A stretch of 64,000 nt of DNA from Corallincola holothuriorum (GCF_003336225.1 NZ_QPID01000002.1:531173-595172), one strand, 5' to 3'; shown: positions 46,543-55,865, counted from the first letter of the stretch. Made by a program: numbers and translations. Notes: generated from the sequence alone by a model not told the origin.

Positions 46543-48788
46543 GTAAAGCATTTCGCTGTGTGATCGCAGGTAACGCCAACAGCGGCAAATCAACCTTGTT
46601 CAATGGCTTAAGTGGCAGCAATGTTTCTGTGGGAAACTGGTCAGGTGTTACGGTTGATAAGAAGATTGGCCATTTCGCTTGCGAGCAGCAGAACTTTGAT
46701 CTGGTTGATCTACCGGGTTTATTAGATCTCAATGCCATCAATCACGATGGCTTACTTGATGAGTCGATCAGTCAGCAGTGCATTCGCCAGGGCGAGTTTG
46801 ATCTATTGATTAATCTGGTGGATGCCACGCAATTAGAGCGTAGCCTCTATCTGACGCTGCAGCTTCGTGAGCTTGGCGTGCCGATGTTGGTCCTGTTGAA
46901 CAAAGCAGAGGTAGTGCAGGCTCGAGATCATAAAATCGACGTTGACCAATTAGCTCAGCAGTTAGATTGTCCGGTGATGTCGATCAGCGCTAAATCTCCC
47001 TGCGATATAAAGGCGTTAGTCAGCCGTATTAATACGCTATGCCAGCAGCCACTAGTGTTAAAGCCCTTTACCGTGCCTTTGGGCGACAATGTTGAAATGG
47101 CAATAACCAAGCTGGGTGGCGTTCGTGCTGATGCCATTGCACGCCTATTGATGCTGAACGATGAACAGGCGCAGCAGGCGCACGCGCAGCTAACGGCCGA
47201 CAGCATCCGTCTTTCTGATCATCTCGCCACCCAGCGCTATGCCTTGGTCGATAAGATCTACCAGCAAGCGGTAACGGTAGCTGATGCCAGCTTATCGTTA
47301 ACTGAGCGTTGGGATCGATATGCGCTGAATGTGTGGACTGGGGTGCCGATTTTCCTCGGTATGATGTATCTGACTTTTATGTTTGCCATCAATTTTGGTG
47401 CAGCATTTATCGACTTCTTCGATATTGTTGCTGGCGCGCTATTTGTCGATGGTTTCGGGCAACTGCTGACCAGCGTCGGCTCGCCTGATTGGTTGACGGC
47501 AATTCTAGCCAGTGGCGTGGGTGCCGGTGTACAAACGGTAGCGACCTTTATTCCGGTGGTGGCGTTTCTGTATGTGGCATTAAGCATATTGGAGATCTCC
47601 GGCTATCTGGCACGGGCAGGGTTTGTTATTGAAGGACTGATGCAAAAGATTGGTCTTCCGGGTAAGGCTTTTGTGCCGTTGATCGTCGGTTTTGGTTGTA
47701 ATGTCCCCTCAATTACCGCGACCCGTACGCTAGACAGTCGCCGTGAACGTCTAGTGACCGCCATGATGGCACCCTTTATGTCTTGTGGTGCACGCCTGCC
47801 TGTGTACGCATTGTTTGCCGCTGCTTTCTTTCCCGATAATGGTCAAAACCTGGTGTTTGCTCTTTATCTCATCGGGATTGTCGCTGCTATTTTGACTGGG
47901 GTGTTGCTGCGTTACACCCTACTGCCGGGATTGGCGAGTCAGGGGATGATGGCGTTACCGGATTATGAGATGCCAACGCCGGGAGCCATCGTGCGCCGTA
48001 CGTGGCACCGTACCAAGCAGTTCGTTCTTGGAGCGGGTAAAATGATTGTGCTGGTGGTGACGGTATTAAGCTTCGTCAATAGCATCGGTACTGATGGTAG
48101 CTTTGGTAATGAGGACAGCGAGACGTCGCTGTTATCAAAAACGTCGCAATGGGTGACACCGGTGTTCCACCCTATGGGGATTGCCGATGATAACTGGCCT
48201 GCGACCGTCGGCATCGTCACCGGTATTTTTGCTAAAGAAGCGGTGGTTGGTACTCTCAATAGCCTCTATTCTCACGCCGGTGAAGAGGAAGAGGGCGGTG
48301 TAGATCTGTTAGCTGCGTTGAATGAAGGGTTATCTACCATTCCTGAGAACTTGCTCGGTATCGCCTGGGAAGATCCACTAGGGCTTGATATTGGCGACGT
48401 CAGTAACAGCGAAGAGACAGCGGAAGCTTTTGGTTTCGAAACCGGTACCTTAACCAATTTGGAAGCGGGTTTTAAAACCCGGGCGGCGGCGTTTGCCTAC
48501 CTGCTGTTTATTTTGCTCTATACCCCATGCGCAGCTGTATTGGGGGCTATGTCAGGTGAATTCGGTAACCGCTGGACCGCATTCTCTGCAGTGTACACCT
48601 TTGCCTTAGCTTACGCCGTGGCGACGCTGTTTTATCAACTAAGTCAGTTTGCGCTGCAACCTTTGACTTCCACATTGTGGATCAGCCTGATCTTTGTGGT
48701 GTCGGCTCTCGTTGTCTGGTTGCTCAGAAGAATGAAACAGCCAGCAAAGATGGGCGTTGGCGATATTCCGGTCATGATCAGAGAATAA
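46539..48788 (+). CDS. feoB: Ferrous iron transport GTPase FeoB
   Basis: 749 residues. N-terminal G domain: G1 GNANSGKST (11-19), G3 DLPG, G4 NKAE; then the GDI-like helical domain and a membrane part with two Gate motifs (VPLIVGFGCNVPSITATRTLDSRRERLVTAMMAPFMSCGARLPVYALF). A segment between TMs (about 520-640) is acidic and variable. It transports Fe2+ across the inner membrane. Expression under low oxygen and low iron is expected from the FNR and Fur sites. Confidence 0.97.
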   Translation: MSKAFRCVIAGNANSGKSTLFNGLSGSNVSVGNWSGVTVDKKIGHFACEQQNFDLVDLPGLLDLNAINHDGLLDESISQQCIRQGEFDLLINLVDATQLERSLYLTLQLRELGVPMLVLLNKAEVVQARDHKIDVDQLAQQLDCPVMSISAKSPCDIKALVSRINTLCQQPLVLKPFTVPLGDNVEMAITKLGGVRADAIARLLMLNDEQAQQAHAQLTADSIRLSDHLATQRYALVDKIYQQAVTVADASLSLTERWDRYALNVWTGVPIFLGMMYLTFMFAINFGAAFIDFFDIVAGALFVDGFGQLLTSVGSPDWLTAILASGVGAGVQTVATFIPVVAFLYVALSILEISGYLARAGFVIEGLMQKIGLPGKAFVPLIVGFGCNVPSITATRTLDSRRERLVTAMMAPFMSCGARLPVYALFAAAFFPDNGQNLVFALYLIGIVAAILTGVLLRYTLLPGLASQGMMALPDYEMPTPGAIVRRTWHRTKQFVLGAGKMIVLVVTVLSFVNSIGTDGSFGNEDSETSLLSKTSQWVTPVFHPMGIADDNWPATVGIVTGIFAKEAVVGTLNSLYSHAGEEEEGGVDLLAALNEGLSTIPENLLGIAWEDPLGLDIGDVSNSEETAEAFGFETGTLTNLEAGFKTRAAAFAYLLFILLYTPCAAVLGAMSGEFGNRWTAFSAVYTFALAYAVATLFYQLSQFALQPLTSTLWISLIFVVSALVVWLLRRMKQPAKMGVGDIPVMIRE

Positions 48789-48818
48789 GCCTGCTCCATG
48801 GGGTTATCTTTGAATGAA

Positions 48819-48847
48819 AGCGGTGAGCATGCTCACCGCTTTTTTTT
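48819..48847 (+). terminator. Terminator of feoAB
   Basis: AAGCGGTGAGCA / TGCTCACCGCTT forms a long perfect hairpin with a minimal loop, followed by a T-run. Confidence 0.92.
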
Positions 48848-48868
48848 GCTGCAGATTTATTTCACCGT

Positions 48869-49078
48869 TTACCTGTTGCCTGCAAATACCACCATGACTT
48901 TGTCATCTTCCGTTTGACGACTAAAGCTGTAAGGCGCGGCATTTAGTTGTCTATGTTGTCCGCTACCGATCGCAGGATGTCGCTGGCGAAATTGGCCTAA
49001 GATCTGCCAATGCTTGAGCAGTGCTGCTCGTGCTCCCGTGAGCTCATTCCAGTTCATGTCAGAGCGGGATGTCAGCAT
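48869..49078 (-). pseudogene. C-terminal remnant of a GH13 alpha-amylase
   Basis: The 69-residue frame is homologous from its sixth residue to the C-terminus of the amylase at 35321-37165: SRSDMNWNELTGARAALLKHW here against TRSDMNWDQIVDERAELLAHW there, ending VMVVFAGNR against VVVVFAGQPE. About 545 upstream residues, including the whole catalytic barrel, are missing, so it is a decayed paralogue. It lies directly downstream of malT on the same strand, suggesting the site once held a maltodextrin gene under MalT. Confidence 0.85.
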
Positions 49079-49099
49079 CCACCTCTGGGGTGGATTTTT
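49077..49099. promoter_or_regulatory. Palindrome ATCCACC..GGTGGAT near the amylase remnant
   Basis: ATCCACC and GGTGGAT flank TCTGG; on the plus strand five T follow, so it could also terminate. Read on the minus strand it closely matches the palindrome at 51805-51823 upstream of the kinase-like gene. Confidence 0.5.
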
Positions 49100-49112
49100 C
49101 CGGGTAGGACTT

Positions 49113-49154
49113 CCTTACTACTTAATCCTTACTGCTTAATCCTTGCGGCTTAAT
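49113..49154. repeat. Three tandem 14-bp imperfect repeats across the malT stop codon
   Basis: CCTTACTACTTAAT, CCTTACTGCTTAAT and CCTTGCGGCTTAAT lie head to tail. The third unit encodes the last codons of malT and the second contains its stop (49136-49138). This looks like slippage at the 3' end of the gene. Confidence 0.8.
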
Positions 49155-51739
49155 TTGGCCGCGATGACTTTGGCCGCCTTGCGGTCGTTGATATCTAATT
49201 TACTGTAGATATGGTTCACATGGCTTTTGATAGTGGAGAGAGCCACATGCATCTGTGCGGCGATCTGCTCGTTGGAGTAACCACGACCAATGCCTTGCAA
49301 TACCTGCCACTCTTTTTTGGTCAGGCGTTCGTCAGGGGGTAAGACTGGGGGACTTGTTTGTTTGGCAGTTTGCATCGTCAACTGCTGCCAGCATGCGAGA
49401 CTATCCAGCGCCTTGGCGTTGTCTTTAAAGTCATTGTTTAATTTTCGCCAAAGGCTCAGGCCCTGCTCACCCAACAGCAAGAACTCGGCGATATACCTCT
49501 GTTCCAGCCAGGCTTGAATCGTCTTTGTTACGCTTTTGAGTGATGCCGAGTTACCTTTGTTCCATTCGGTCATGGCCTCTATCCAGCGCAGTTGCGCAGC
49601 CACCTGACAGGCGCCAATTTCGTCCCAGTAGGGCGCTTGCAGCGAAAAGTCATGGGGTAACACTTGCCCTGCCAGCAGGCGGTTTCTGCCGAACAGCAAG
49701 TTATCCTGCAGATCGGGGATGGTTTTGGGTGACTTGTGCCAACTCAGTTGTTGTTCAAGCTGCCGCAGTTTTTCTTTTTCACCGCGCCACTGAAAGCACA
49801 TCTGCAGTACTGTGCGTGCGCGATGGCGCCATTGGCGACACATAAAGTCATTGGCTAATCGAGTTTCCAGATCGGAGATTAAGGATGAGGTGGGTTTGCC
49901 CTGCAGTAGCGCAATGGCCAAACGCCATGTGACGTAAGGAAACAGCCAATAATCGCCTCTCGGATGGGTTAATTCTTCCCCGCGTTCCAATGCTTTCTGT
50001 GCGCTGCTAAGGTCTCCTTGTTGCAGGTAGATCTCAACTAAGGTGCGTTGAATAGCATCGTACAGGTGGTCGCTGAGCAGTTGTCGTTGCTGCGCGAGCT
50101 CATGGGCCTGCTCGGCTAATGCCTGTGCTTTCTGGATATGCCCGCGGATCTGCGCCACATTGGCTAGCCGTAAGGTAGCCGCCAGTGCGATATGGTGCTG
50201 ATGTTCGGTGTTGGCCAGGGGCTGCAGGTGTTGCAGTTGCTTTGCTGCGTCATCGACCTGACCTAGCCATAGTAACGCCATGGCACGGGTAAACATGGCA
50301 GACAATCTGTCGTGGGGAAGTGTCAACAGAGGCAGTGCCTGCTCGGCATAACGTAATGCTTCTGCTAACAGGTCAAACTGATAGTGAGTCTCAGCCTGTA
50401 GCACTTTAAATCGTGCGACCTGCGGTTCATCCCATTCTGGCAAGGGCAATTGCTGCACCCATTGGTTACTCAGACCACTGTCTTTTTGTGCTTCGAGCAA
50501 CCACCAACCATAAAGCAAGGCGATCTCTGGGTGATGCTGTTTTTGCTCAGTGCTTAATAGCGAAAAAACGTCGTCGAGCAGCCTGTAATGTGCAAGATGG
50601 AAACAGTGCCAACCGACACTCTCTAACCAATCGATTGCCAGCATGGGGCTGTGTTGTTGTTTGACCAGCTCGGCAGCGGCATGCCATTGCTGTCGCTTAA
50701 GCAGTGCGCGGCAAGCATTGTGATTGGCGATCTCCAATCGTTCGGGATCATTGATCACCAGGTAGTGGTTTAACGCCTGTCGGAAGAAGGGCACCATTTG
50801 ATATTGGCCGGTGTCAGTGCGGCTGATAAAAAGCTGCTCCAGGATCAACTTACTCAGCCACGCTTTGTGTGGTTGCTGTGGATCAAGTGCGGTGAGTAAC
50901 GCGTCATCAAACTGTGCAAATGGGACTAATGACAGCAGCAAATGTTGTTGTGCGGGAGGTAGGGGTTGGATCGTTTGCTGAACCAGGTAATCGGACAAGT
51001 TGGCGCCGATCTCATCAAGGTCGACCTGATCCGAGGGAACGCCGCGGCCACACAGTCGCAACACCATTCGCCAGGGGGCGGGCCAGCCCTGTAAAGCCTG
51101 TTGTGTTTGCTGTTGCCACTCGGTGGATAAGTTTGTGTCTACCGACTGGGTGAGTGCGGTCACCTGTGCCATGCTCAGTTGCAGGTCGTGACGGTCTACC
51201 ACGGAAAGCTCACCCTGCAAATCATAATGGCTGAGCCAGTCAGCATGGGCATGGCGCGAGCAGAGGATCAGTTTGAACAAGCCTAAATCGAACAGAAAGA
51301 GCAGCAGTTGCTGAATGCTTGGCTCAGTGATCAGGTGTAAGTTATCACACACCAGTAGCGCGGGTTGACTGGGTTGCCATTGCTGAAGTTGAGCTTTTAA
51401 TACACTCAAAATGGCGTTGTCAGAGGCCTGGCTTAGCTCTTGCTCTGCGGCGATGGTGGGCAAATTCAGCACCTGGGTGAGATGGATGACAAAGGCGCTG
51501 AGCAGATTATCGCTCGGGTCGAGTTTGATGCCGAAACAACAACCTTGCCACTGGCTTAACCAATGCATTGCCAAACTGCTTTTGCCGTAGCCTGTTGGGG
51601 CGTGAAGTAGCGTTATTCGTGTGTTCGGTGGATTTGCCAGTGCTGGATTGAGTTGCCACAGGGGGTCTAACGGGCTCAGCTCGTTTGTGCAGGGGGCAGC
51701 ATCCAAAGAACTAACTGCCAAGGCTTCTGTGGCGATCAT
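49136..51739 (-). CDS. malT: MalT-like ATP-dependent LuxR-family transcriptional activator
   Basis: 867 residues (E. coli MalT 901). STAND-type NTPase with Walker A APTGYGKSS at ~47-55 and a Walker-B-like PALLVCDNLH; the helical arm and TPR-like repeats occupy ~350-780; the LuxR helix-turn-helix at the C-terminus reads LTKKEWQVLQGIGRGYSNEQIAAQMHVALSTIKSHVNHIYSKL. E. coli MalT is activated by maltotriose and ATP. The amylase remnant and the dyad GGATGA motif upstream support a role in maltodextrin control, but other MalT-like LuxR regulators share this architecture. Confidence 0.85.
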   Translation of the reverse strand: MIATEALAVSSLDAAPCTNELSPLDPLWQLNPALANPPNTRITLLHAPTGYGKSSLAMHWLSQWQGCCFGIKLDPSDNLLSAFVIHLTQVLNLPTIAAEQELSQASDNAILSVLKAQLQQWQPSQPALLVCDNLHLITEPSIQQLLLFLFDLGLFKLILCSRHAHADWLSHYDLQGELSVVDRHDLQLSMAQVTALTQSVDTNLSTEWQQQTQQALQGWPAPWRMVLRLCGRGVPSDQVDLDEIGANLSDYLVQQTIQPLPPAQQHLLLSLVPFAQFDDALLTALDPQQPHKAWLSKLILEQLFISRTDTGQYQMVPFFRQALNHYLVINDPERLEIANHNACRALLKRQQWHAAAELVKQQHSPMLAIDWLESVGWHCFHLAHYRLLDDVFSLLSTEQKQHHPEIALLYGWWLLEAQKDSGLSNQWVQQLPLPEWDEPQVARFKVLQAETHYQFDLLAEALRYAEQALPLLTLPHDRLSAMFTRAMALLWLGQVDDAAKQLQHLQPLANTEHQHHIALAATLRLANVAQIRGHIQKAQALAEQAHELAQQRQLLSDHLYDAIQRTLVEIYLQQGDLSSAQKALERGEELTHPRGDYWLFPYVTWRLAIALLQGKPTSSLISDLETRLANDFMCRQWRHRARTVLQMCFQWRGEKEKLRQLEQQLSWHKSPKTIPDLQDNLLFGRNRLLAGQVLPHDFSLQAPYWDEIGACQVAAQLRWIEAMTEWNKGNSASLKSVTKTIQAWLEQRYIAEFLLLGEQGLSLWRKLNNDFKDNAKALDSLACWQQLTMQTAKQTSPPVLPPDERLTKKEWQVLQGIGRGYSNEQIAAQMHVALSTIKSHVNHIYSKLDINDRKAAKVIAAKLSRKD

Positions 51740-51804
51740 TGTTTTGTGCGGCGCTCCGTGTCGTAGTCAACGTGTTGCGATAAGCTGGTATGAAAATAAA
51801 AGAT

Positions 51805-51824
51805 TCCACCCTAAGGGTGGATGA
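51805..51824. promoter_or_regulatory. Palindrome TCCACCCTAAGGGTGGATGA between malT and the kinase-like gene
   Basis: TCCACCC and GGGTGGA are perfect seven-base arms with a three-base spacer, followed by TGA so that the MalT core GGATGA is present at 51819-51824. It lies in the divergent promoter region, 66 bases from the malT start and 64 from the kinase-like start. MalT boxes are usually asymmetric direct repeats, so another regulator is possible. Confidence 0.5.
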
Positions 51825-51887
51825 TCTCTGTTAAAGGAGATGGGGATAATCCTGCCATGCTTTTAAGTCATCTGTATAGGAATGGAT

Positions 51888-52985
51888 ATGAACCGTGAAC
51901 AACAGCGCCAGCAGTCACAGTTAGATTTTGTTGCCTCGGGGCAGGAGATTGTCGTGGGGAATGAGGCGCTATTGCCTTTGCCCTTGGCGCAACTGCGGCA
52001 AACCACCGCTGATTCAGCTTATGTCGTGGAGACCTTTGCCGGCGGTCTAACCGCCCATGTTTACCATATCCGTGTTGATGGTAAAGATTGGAACTTAAAA
52101 CTGAAACGGCCTGAGAGTTTGGTTAAGAATGTCGATGGGCAAACTTCATTTCTCAACGAAGTGCAGCGACGGCGGGATTTTCAGCAGCTAAAAAACCAAG
52201 CTGCAACCAGCAAAGCGTTTGCCCATGTTGTGCCGACTGTGTATGCGTCGTTCCAACATGGGGTGATGTTATCCCCATGGATTGAGGGAAACTTGTTAAC
52301 CGAATTCAATGAAGTGGTGCTGACCCAGTTATTTGATACTGTTGTTAACTTCGAACTTCAAGGGATCATCGAGTGGGATCTGTGCCCCGGTAATATTCTG
52401 TTTGATGGCCATGATATCTCGCTGTTCGATTTTGGTTACTGCTACACCTTTGATCCGCTCAGTGAGTTTAATAGTTGTGGGCTGGATGCGCCGCTATTCC
52501 ACAGTGTGGAGCGGCTGGAAACGCGCAATTTCTTTGGCTATTTGCTGAAAAAAGAGAGTACTTGGTCGCAGCGGGAGATCATGTCGCTGTTCGAATTAGA
52601 GAAGCGACTGGCGTTGCAGGCCTATCAGCGTAAGTACGCAGCTCTTAAAAAAGCAGGAGCACAGCAACAGGTACTTGATTGGGTGCAAGGCTTTGTTCAG
52701 CGCTGGCAACAAGCTTTATCCACGCCTTCAGCACTCGATGATCTGTTTCTGGTAGAGAGTTTTCGTTCCCATCTATTGGACGTCAATGATGATCTGCATG
52801 GCCAATCCTGTACGCCAATGACCTTGCAGCGTTTAGATCGGGTAGAGCAAGTGCTCACAGATCATTTTGATGCTCTGAAAAAGCTGGATGGTTTGTTCTT
52901 TGGTGATGAACTGTTAACTCAGCAAGCATTGTTGAGTCGCACAACAGAGCAGCGGCGTCAGGCGAAGGCGTTCCAATTACAGTAA
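51888..52985 (+). CDS. Protein-kinase-fold protein, unknown substrate
   Basis: 365 residues from ATG 51888, with AGGA eight bases upstream (an ATG at 51882 is closer). The kinase fold is supported by the catalytic-loop motif EWDLCPGNILFDGHDISLFDFGYCYTF: Asp of DLCPGN and a DFG triad. WNLKLKRPESLVKN probably holds the phosphate-binding Lys. The rest (about 200-365) is helical. It is divergent from malT across a palindrome. No family name recognised; it could phosphorylate a small molecule or a protein. Confidence 0.7.
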   Translation: MNREQQRQQSQLDFVASGQEIVVGNEALLPLPLAQLRQTTADSAYVVETFAGGLTAHVYHIRVDGKDWNLKLKRPESLVKNVDGQTSFLNEVQRRRDFQQLKNQAATSKAFAHVVPTVYASFQHGVMLSPWIEGNLLTEFNEVVLTQLFDTVVNFELQGIIEWDLCPGNILFDGHDISLFDFGYCYTFDPLSEFNSCGLDAPLFHSVERLETRNFFGYLLKKESTWSQREIMSLFELEKRLALQAYQRKYAALKKAGAQQQVLDWVQGFVQRWQQALSTPSALDDLFLVESFRSHLLDVNDDLHGQSCTPMTLQRLDRVEQVLTDHFDALKKLDGLFFGDELLTQQALLSRTTEQRRQAKAFQLQ

Positions 52986-53171
52986 CAGTGAACAGTTCTG
53001 ACAACGGAGTTGATTAGAATAAGCTTTCACTTGGCTGCCGGTACGCTAGTTTTATGCCGTGAAACTGCGCCGCGTTGTCTGATTATAATTAGGTTGTTGC
53101 AGGCTGGCTCTGAATTGGCATCAAGCCATGATAAGCTGGCCTCCCCCGAGATTCTTAGTTGATTTTTGCTC

Positions 53172-54239
53172 GTGAAAATTATTACTCAGGCGATCCCCAC
53201 CAATATCATCACCGGCTTTCTTGGTGTCGGTAAAACGACAGCGATCATGAAGCTGTTGCAAGATAAACCGGCCGATGAGCGCTGGGCCGTTTTAGTGAAT
53301 GAATTTGGCGAAGTGGGGATCGATGCGGCCTTAATCAGTGGCGATCCGCAGGCCGCGCAGGGTGATAACGGCACGTTGTTCATTCGGGAAGTGCCCGGCG
53401 GTTGTATGTGCTGCACCGCAGGCGTACCTATGCAGGTGGCGCTGAACCAATTAATCAAACAGGCTCGTCCCGACCGTTTACTCATTGAACCCACAGGCTT
53501 GGGTCATCCGAAGGAGATTATTGCTGCGCTGTCAGCTGTTCACTATCAGGATGTGATTGAGTTGCAAGCCACCATTACTTTGGTGGATGCGCGTAACTTA
53601 AGTGATTCAAAATATCGACGCCATGACACCTTTATTCAACAGCATCAGGTGGCAGACCTTATTGTTGCCAACAAGTCGGATCTCTATCTAGGGGGAGAGC
53701 TTGAGGCGTTAGAGCAATTTCTTACCGAGTTGAACTTACAACATCTACCGGTTAAGCAGACCCGTCAGGGTGAGTTAGCGCTGGGGTGGCTTGCCGCACC
53801 AGCTAAAGGCAAAGATCCTGATACTGGTACGACTGGCGTCGGTGTTTCCGCAGCCGTCGGTGTGGCGACCAATGAGAGCGCTTTGAGTGATGAGCGCATC
53901 GAGCTGACTGACAAAGATCTTACTGGCTTGGTAAGGATCGATAGCAATGAAGATATGGGGATGCTCAGCACAAGTTGGATCGCATCAGGGTCGCTAACCT
54001 TTGACTATCTGCCGCTCTATGCATTGCTAACCGAATTGCCATTTGAGCGGGTAAAGGGGGTATTTCGTACCTCACAGGGCAACGTTGCATTTAATGTCGT
54101 TAATGGTGTGCTCTCTAGCTGCCCGTTAAAGCAGTGTGACGATAGCCGCGTTGTTGTGATAGGTGGAAATCGGGCCGATCATGATCGTTTTGAAAAGGGA
54201 CTCAGGGGCTGTTTATCGCAGAACGGAGTATTAGACTGA
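53172..54239 (+). CDS. CobW/COG0523 GTPase (metallochaperone family)
   Basis: 355 residues from GTG 53172 (a TTG six bases upstream is also possible). G1 TGFLGVGKTT, the metal-binding PGGCMCC (CxCC) and a G4 NKSD. The C-terminal CobW domain is present (WIASGSLTFDYLPLYALLTELPFERVKGVFRT). Members deliver Zn, Co or other metals. A Gly/Thr-rich insertion (GKDPDTGTTGVGVSAAVG) replaces the usual His-rich linker. No Zur box was recognised, so the metal is open. Confidence 0.88.
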   Translation: MKIITQAIPTNIITGFLGVGKTTAIMKLLQDKPADERWAVLVNEFGEVGIDAALISGDPQAAQGDNGTLFIREVPGGCMCCTAGVPMQVALNQLIKQARPDRLLIEPTGLGHPKEIIAALSAVHYQDVIELQATITLVDARNLSDSKYRRHDTFIQQHQVADLIVANKSDLYLGGELEALEQFLTELNLQHLPVKQTRQGELALGWLAAPAKGKDPDTGTTGVGVSAAVGVATNESALSDERIELTDKDLTGLVRIDSNEDMGMLSTSWIASGSLTFDYLPLYALLTELPFERVKGVFRTSQGNVAFNVVNGVLSSCPLKQCDDSRVVVIGGNRADHDRFEKGLRGCLSQNGVLD

Positions 54240-54314
54240 GCGATGAGAATGGCTCTGTCTCGACACGCCATGGCAGGCTATCTAAACTTGGAGTTCTTAC
54301 GGAGGTGTTATTAG

Positions 54315-54635
54315 ATGCGTCAGCTTGGTTTCGGATTGCTATGTTTGATTTATTCTTCAGTGTCGTTAGCCATGATGGCTCCTAAATACCAGGTGGCAGA
54401 AGATTTGCGAGTGATGACCGATTTTATCGCCGCGCATCCAAAGGTCGCAGAAACGCTTGAATCAATCGATTATAAAGCGCGGACGATATATTTTAGCGAT
54501 GGCTGCAAAGCTGTATTTGAAGTGCCTGAAAGTAGCGTGGTATCGCTGTTGTTCTCTGAGCCACCTCCGCAGTTAACGTTCAAAAGCAGTAACTGCGAAC
54601 TGGAGTATGCCAATAAGCCTGATCAACCGCGGTGA
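54315..54635 (+). CDS. Secreted protein of unknown function (106 aa)
   Basis: ATG 54315 is preceded by ACGGAGGTG. The signal MRQLGFGLLCLIYSSVSLA predicts periplasmic export by Sec. The mature part has two Cys (DGCKAVFEV and SSNCELEY) that could form a disulfide. No family recognised. The stop is 20 bases from the convergent membrane-protein gene. Confidence 0.75.
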   Translation: MRQLGFGLLCLIYSSVSLAMMAPKYQVAEDLRVMTDFIAAHPKVAETLESIDYKARTIYFSDGCKAVFEVPESSVVSLLFSEPPPQLTFKSSNCELEYANKPDQPR

Positions 54636-54654
54636 ATCTGTGTTGTTGGTGAGA

Positions 54655-55395
54655 TTATTTGGGAAAAAGCCGCAGATACTGTTCCCGTAGGCTGAGTTTG
54701 AATAGCTTTAAAAAGAGCAGATAAGCAGCGCCGCCTGCTAGAGTGGCGGTTGCAAACGCAAGTTCTGGCAACGCTTCCACTGAACGAAATTGCAACCAAA
54801 AAAGAAGCATCGGTGGTACCGATGTGGCCATCACAAATCCCATCACTTTGGTCTCTTTCCACTGCCTTTGTAGCAGTCCGAAGCAACCGCCAGCAATCAT
54901 TGCCAGTGGTAGTGTTATTAGAGCCAATAAGAATACGCTTAAGGTGATATCTGCATGAGGGGCGATTGCAGCGCTGTATATCAAAAGAAAGAGCGTGCCG
55001 AACAGCAGACTACAGAGAGTAGCTGAGCACCCCGCGAGCAGGGCTGGGCGTAACAGATGATGAGTCGCGGTTAGTCGATGGATCGTGACCTTAAACACGC
55101 GTCTCTCTTGTTGCATCTCACCAAATTTAAAATAGCTGGCGAGCAGCGTGTATTCTTGCTGGCTGATGGCTTGTTGCTCATCAATCATCGTCAGTATTTG
55201 TTCAGAGAAATCCAGCGCTCGCCATCCCTCGAACATCTCTATCATTACTGTCCAGTCGCTTGCCGATTGGGGTGTGAAACGTTTGAACAACGCGCCACGC
55301 TCTGTTCGGATCTCTACTCGGAAGTCTTGGAACATACGCGTGATCATTTGGCTGCTTATCCGTCTGTTATCTTGAGCGCACATTAAAGATATCAT
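54655..55395 (-). CDS. Four-TM membrane protein of unknown function
   Basis: 246 residues. An N-terminal cytosolic half with RVEIRTERGALFKRFTPQSASDWTVMIEMF and QQAISQQEYTLLASYFKFGEMQQERRVF is followed by four hydrophobic segments (~115-230). No recognised family. It overlaps nrdG by four bases (ATGA-type, 55392-55395), so it is probably third in the nrdDG transcript. Confidence 0.7.
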   Translation of the reverse strand: MISLMCAQDNRRISSQMITRMFQDFRVEIRTERGALFKRFTPQSASDWTVMIEMFEGWRALDFSEQILTMIDEQQAISQQEYTLLASYFKFGEMQQERRVFKVTIHRLTATHHLLRPALLAGCSATLCSLLFGTLFLLIYSAAIAPHADITLSVFLLALITLPLAMIAGGCFGLLQRQWKETKVMGFVMATSVPPMLLFWLQFRSVEALPELAFATATLAGGAAYLLFLKLFKLSLREQYLRLFPK

Positions 55396-55865
55396 TTGGT
55401 GCAGTTGAGTGTAATGACTTGTTGGTTACTGCTGCCACGCCAAGGCAGTTCTGGCGATGCTAATGCTTGCTCAAACTTGCCGTCGATCAGCACATCTATC
55501 AGGGCGGTGACCTGCTGCTGTTCGGTGGTGAGTTGCCCAAAACGATAACCGGTCCAGCACCAAACGTCTTTGCCCTGGCACTCGTTGCGAACTCGGTTTA
55601 GTAGATGCAATACAGCGTCCAGATTGGCCGGATGTAAGGGGTCGCCGCCTGACAGCGATAGCCCCTGGCGGCGGATCCGCGTGCAGTTGAGGTCAGCAAT
55701 GATCTGATCCTCAATCTCTGAGGTGAATAAGATCCCGCTGTCAGCACGCCAAGTCGACTGGTTATAGCAGCCCTTGCACTGGTGTTCGCACCCTGACACA
55801 AACAGGGTGCAACGGGTACCGGGGCCATTGACCACATCCACAGGGTAATAGGCGTTTAGGTGCAT
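55392..55865 (-). CDS. nrdG: Anaerobic ribonucleotide reductase activating protein (radical SAM)
   Basis: 157 residues with the [4Fe-4S] motif C26EHQC30KGC33 and NGPGTRCTLFVSG before it, LSGGDPLHPANL and VWCWTGYRF. It generates the glycyl radical on NrdD using S-adenosylmethionine. It starts one base into the end of nrdD. Confidence 0.96.
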   Translation of the reverse strand: MHLNAYYPVDVVNGPGTRCTLFVSGCEHQCKGCYNQSTWRADSGILFTSEIEDQIIADLNCTRIRRQGLSLSGGDPLHPANLDAVLHLLNRVRNECQGKDVWCWTGYRFGQLTTEQQQVTALIDVLIDGKFEQALASPELPWRGSSNQQVITLNCTK

